Shown here: piece after piece, positions 56,211 to 60,000 of the stretch
Layout: each line of letters opens with the position of its first letter
Position numbering within the stretch: position 1 is the first letter of the stretch
Source: Takakia lepidozioides
Lineage: Eukaryota > Streptophyta > Takakiopsida > Takakiales > Takakiaceae
DNA: 60,000 bases
Direction: 5' to 3'
Assembly: GCA_030704615.1 (NCBI GenBank)
Contig: CM060732.1
Span: forward strand, 5,396,001-5,456,000
Position numbers and translations under genes: made by a program
Notes under the pieces: model-generated
Database searches by the model: none
Told to the model about the DNA's origin: nothing
What the model saw: the letters and a program-made list of their open reading frames with translations, nothing else

Positions 56211-59110
56211 TGTCAAGTTATTTCACCACTAGTGTGAAAGTAGCTAGGAAATAGCTAGCTTTTACATATTGACATTTGGGATTGGCCCAAGTGTCAATCC
56301 AGGGGTCAAGGCAGATTTAGGCCCTGGAGTGGTTATCTTCATGGCAAGCGCGGGAGGCTCATCTTTCTCGAGTTGAGCCTCACCGCGCCTAGCTATGGCA
56401 CTGTAGTGTGGATTCCCCATGGCGTGGGGTGCACTTGGCTTGACTTGTATTTGAGTGATGAGGTTATATATGCATGAGTTTATGCTTTGTGAGCTCGTGC
56501 TTGTATTCTTCTTCTTTATCACTCGAGAAAGATGAGCTCGTATCTGTGAGTGCCAGATACGAGTTAGTTGTAGCACTTGTGGTTTTTGCTTGAGAATGAG
56601 AGAAACCAGGTTGTTATGCAAGGAGCACCATGGAGCTCTTGGTTGTTAGAAGTTTGAAGTATGAGGTGGTAGACCTTGGCATTCGATCTTCAGCTTCAGA
56701 GATGAAAGCACCATGCTGCAGGTAATTCCAGAGCACCTTGATGGTTTCAGATTGTGTACATGCATGAGCAAACACGATTGGGAAGAGGACCAGTCAAGAG
56801 CAGGTTATAGTGGCTTTGGTGGCAAAGCTGAGGATTGGACTTGGGAATGCGAGCTTTCATTGTGTGAAGGATTGCAAGACCAAGCAAAGGGCTGATTTGC
56901 TTGGGGCAAATCAGTGCACTTTGTGGAGTATGTTGAGATTGGTTTCAATCTTGAGCTTCAGCATTGAGAGGGCTCTTGTCATGGCAAGAGCAGGGCTGGA
57001 ATAGGAGCTAAGAGGTGCGGCAAGGCCATGGACACCTAGGATTTCAGAGCTTGGAAGAAGAGCTCTTGCACCACAAGAGGAGTGTCTTGTGGCTGGAAAT
57101 GTAAGCCTTGGGGTTTCAGGAGCTTGGCAAAGGCTGTGGAATGCTTAGTCTTGTCTTAGAGAGCATCAAGGAGCCAAGGAGCCAAGATAGGGGGCTGATA
57201 CCTCTTGTGTGAAGAGGTTGCATGTGTGGAGCATGTATTCAGCTCATTGAAGCTTCCATCTTCAAGCTTGGAGGGCAAGCAAGGAAGAGGGAAGGGCTGA
57301 CTTCCCTTATGTGAGGGCAATGCATGTGTGGGCATGCTTTCAGCCTGTTGAAGGCTTGTACTTTCAGGTTTGGGAGTGCAAGAAAGGAAGGAAGGGGCTG
57401 GTTCCCCTGTAGGGCATGTGTGGAGCATGCTTTCAGCCCGCTGAAGCTTGTATTTTCAGGTTTGTGGGTGCAAGAAAGGAAGCAAAGGGGCTGATTCTCT
57501 TGTGGTGAGAGTGGGGCATGTGTGGAGCATGCCTTCAGTCCATTGGGCTTTGTTTTTCAAGCTTTAGAGAGCTAGAATGGAAGGGTTAGGGCTGGTTCCC
57601 ACTTGGGTGAAAGAAAAGCACTTGTAGGGCATATGTGAGGTGGGGTTTCAACCTCAAGCCTAGATAGAGCATGGCTCTTGAAGTGGCAGGTGTAGGGGGC
57701 TGGAGTAGGCTCTAAGACAGATGCTATGGCCAAGGAAAACGCTTGAATGAGTGCTCACAAGGGCTGGAAACCAGCAAGGCTTGGTTGTTTGCCATTGAGT
57801 TTAGTGGCGTGTTTGGGGAGTCTAAGTGAGAAAGAAGGCTTGGTTTGTGGCAACCATCTTCCTCATGGCTTAGGGCTACTATTGGTGGTGTGTGGGAGCC
57901 GAAAGAGCAAGAATACCTTGCTGATTTCTTCACAGCCGCCATAGCTCGGTGCAAAGAAGCCTAGAGTCCAAGAGACATAAACCCTAGCTTGGCGTGGCTA
58001 AACCCTTGGAGAAATGGCTAAACTGCCATGAGTGGCCAATGATGGGGCTGTGACGGGCTGTGGCATGTAGGGCCGTGATCCTGAGACCTGTGTAGGGCTG
58101 TGATGGGCTGTGAGGGGTGTGGGCCGTGGCGGGCTGTGACGGCTGTGCCCTGTGGCTGTGGGGCTGTGATGGGCTGTGAGGGCTGTGATAGGCTGTGGCC
58201 TTTGGGGCTGTGACTCCTGTGACCTGTGTAGGGCTGTGACAGGCTGTGGCCTTTGGGGCTGTGATCCCTGTGACCTTTGTAAGGCTGTGACAGGCTGTGC
58301 CTGTGGCCTTTGGGGTTGTGATGGGCTGTGACAGGCTGTGACCTGTGGCTTTTGGGGCTGTGACGGCTGTGACCAGTGATCTGTGTGGGCCTGTGCTGGT
58401 CTGTGGTGGCCCGTGTTGACCTGTGGATGGCCTGTGCTGACTCATGGAGGGCACTGGTGGACTACCTGAGGACTGGCATGTGGTCTTGAAGGCCGAATTT
58501 TGAAGCTCGTGGAGGGCGGTTTGAGGAGTATCTTCATGATATTCCCATGGTCATGCAAGTGAGGGAAGAGATGAGAAAAAAAGTGTTGGGATGATGGCAT
58601 GCTGGGGTTAGGCATTGCTTTAGCTTCTCTTCCTCGTAGTTTTCCACCCTCTCAATAGGCCAAGACCTTTCCGTAGGTGGAGGCAAGAGTCAGTCCGGAT
58701 TTGGGCTGGGGTGTCCTTGCAGAAGCAACACCATGGAGTTGTTTTTGGTGTGGGGGAGTTGTCGTTATGATTTCTTGTGTTTGGATCCCCCATACTGCAT
58801 GCTTGACTGTGCGCCATGTTAGTTTTGTGTGGGCGCTTGTTTTTATAGGTGATTGGTCCGGATTTGATCACCGGACAGTCCTAGAGCATGCTGTCGATGG
58901 TGAGGCTGGGGTGATGACCAGTCAGACCATCATTGTTTCTCCTGTGGTGAGGTTGGAGGTGATGACCAGCCAACCATAGGAGTGCTTGCGGTGGATGCAG
59001 GTGCAGGTGTAGGCTATGTTAGGAACCTAGTATTCCAAACCATAAGCCGCAACAGGTTCTCTACCCGGTTACCTTGGAGAGGGGGTTAGGGACATGTTCA
59101 TGACCGGTTG
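56211..59110 (+). repeat. Element 3 5' LTR and leader
   Basis: Includes about 115-bp tandem units at 57180-57600 (GCATGTGTGGAGCATG with GGGCTG.TTCCC), a CACAGCC minisatellite in inverse orientation (GGGCTGTGA, 58030-58460), and TTTTTATAGG at 58839-58848, a TATA-like box. The LTR end and primer-binding site were not located. Confidence 0.75.
58677..58979 (+). CDS. Small open frame in the LTR/leader of element 3, uncertain
   Basis: About 100 codons (MEARVSPDLGWGVLAEATPW; FVWALVFIGDWSGFDHRT), also open in element 1 at 29389-29084. It overlaps the TATA-like box. Because the two copies are alike at DNA level, conservation is weak evidence and it may be chance. Confidence 0.15.
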   Translation: MEARVSPDLGWGVLAEATPWSCFWCGGVVVMISCVWIPHTACLTVRHVSFVWALVFIGDWSGFDHRTVLEHAVDGEAGVMTSQTIIVSPVVRLEVMTSQP

Positions 59111-60000
59111 AGTGACACAACACGGAGGTGCCACTAGTTGCTGGGGAAGTGCCGGTTTGAGCACTAGCGATACTAGTGGGTACACAGACGAGGTGTGCGG
59201 ATTAGGCCACCTTCACCTCCTGTGTCTTCTATGGAAGGTTCTGATTTGGATTGTGAATCAGGAGGACTCATACCGACTGTGCAAGTTGTTTCCTTGCCAT
59301 TGTTGTGGGACACAATGGAGGAGATGTATGGAGCTACCAAGGGGCCACGAAGGTACTCTGGGGCGGTGGGCACCATCGAGTTGGATGATTTTATCCAAGA
59401 GTTTGATAGTTGGTGTGATTTGTAGCAAATGCGCAATCCACAACTATTTACGCCTTTCATGGCATGGAAGGGGCTGTTTCAGCACATTGAGGGGCCGCCT
59501 ATGGATGATTACCATGAGTTCAGGCGGGGGCATGAGGTTGAGATCGAGGAGTGGAGGATGTACTGGTCACCCGACTATGTCTCCATCACTAGGGGCACTA
59601 GAGCCAAGAGGGCAGTGGCTACACCTGCCGCTGCACCGACAGCTTCAGCAAGCAGCAGTGGGACTAGTGGTACAGTAGCTACGACATCCACCCCAAGCCA
59701 CTACCGCACCAGCACTAGTACATGTGCCTGCCTTCAACCCTGTTGTGGAGTTCTTCGAAGAGTTGAGAGGAACTACCAAGGGGGACAAAAAGTTGCGGAG
59801 CTTGCAAGAGTTCCAACGGAAGCCTACTGAGAGCTTGAGGGAGGCTTTCACTTGCATGAGGCGCTTGATAAATGTAACCCAAGGGGTTACGGAAGCTCAG
59901 GCAGTCCAATTCTGGTATGGGATATTGGACAAGGAGCTAGGAGAAGGGTGCGGATGCAACTCTCCTACAAGCGGCCCAACCCACCTTAACAATGTGTTTT
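59111..60000 (+). pseudogene. Element 3 gag, N-terminal part
   Basis: Same gag as element 1: VSLPLLWDTMEEMYGATKGP, IELDDFIQEFDSWCD, MDDYHEFRRGHEVEIEEWRM, then NPRGYG-type frames near 59880. TAG replaces a Gln codon at 59423-59425 (CDL-stop-QMRNP), and further frameshifts occur near 59190, 59700 and 59870. It runs off the window. Confidence 0.8.

Larger units (their letters stand above)
56211..60000 (+). mobile_element. Element 3: second copy of the element 1 gypsy family, partial
   Basis: Plus strand, starting TGTCAAGTTATTTCACCACT at 56211 inside the Transposase_24 gene and running beyond the window end. It aligns with the reverse complement of 32126 down to about 28000. The methyltransferase, RT and integrase would lie past 60000 and are not visible. 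The target duplication cannot be checked. Confidence 0.9.

Overview
The window looks like nuclear DNA of a streptophyte (plant-lineage) organism, most probably a charophyte green alga of the Chara type. This is inferred from the coding signal: split genes with GT/AG introns, a PPR repeat fragment, OSB-type PDF motifs, plant-type MULE (SWIM finger), CACTA (tnp2 and DUF4216) and Transposase_24 elements, Ty1/copia and Ty3/gypsy elements, and a gypsy family carrying a DNMT3-like cytosine methyltransferase, a combination already reported from charophytes. Nothing bacterial, organellar or viral was seen. No rRNA, tRNA or CRISPR was recognised. Almost every coding region has stops or frameshifts, so most genes here are pseudogenes, or the assembly has indel errors.

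Layout. (1) 1-3.0 kb (+): a decayed, intron-bearing beta-class amino DNA methyltransferase-like gene, preceded by a diverged tandem repeat containing hairpins. (2) 3-14.7 kb: mostly unassigned sequence with foldback repeats, a minisatellite and a few ORFs or exons I cannot name. (3) 14.7-16 kb: a PPR fragment followed by two tandem copies of an OSB/PDF-motif gene end. (4) 16.8-19.7 kb (-): a decayed multi-exon gene whose first visible exon has a ParB-like DGNHR motif. One of its introns holds an alternating inverted array built on GGCGCC.

(5) 20.4-46.5 kb: a three-layer nest. A minus-strand MULE transposase gene is split inside its SWIM zinc finger by a plus-strand gypsy element (element 2, 20565-44683, 5-bp duplication ATAAT). 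Element 2 is itself split inside its 5' LTR by a minus-strand gypsy element (element 1, 20944-32126). Element 1 encodes gag, protease, a DNMT3-like C5 methyltransferase, RT, RNase H, integrase and a C-terminal PHD finger. Element 2 encodes gag with three zinc knuckles, protease, RT, RNase H and integrase, then about 3.8 kb of extra coding material between integrase and the polypurine tract.

(6) 46.5-51.1 kb (-): a CACTA element with palindromic subterminal repeats, split by a copia integrase fragment that is itself tandemly duplicated. (7) 51.3-56.2 kb (+): exons of a plant transposase gene (Transposase_24 type), cut at 56211 by (8) the 5' part of a second copy of the element 1 family (element 3, plus strand, running off the window end).

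The most interesting points are the pairing of a cytosine methyltransferase with a PHD reader in one retrotransposon polyprotein, the long unassigned 3' coding region of element 2, the two decayed genes that may be halves of a ParB-methyltransferase family, and a CACAGCC minisatellite shared by unrelated element families.
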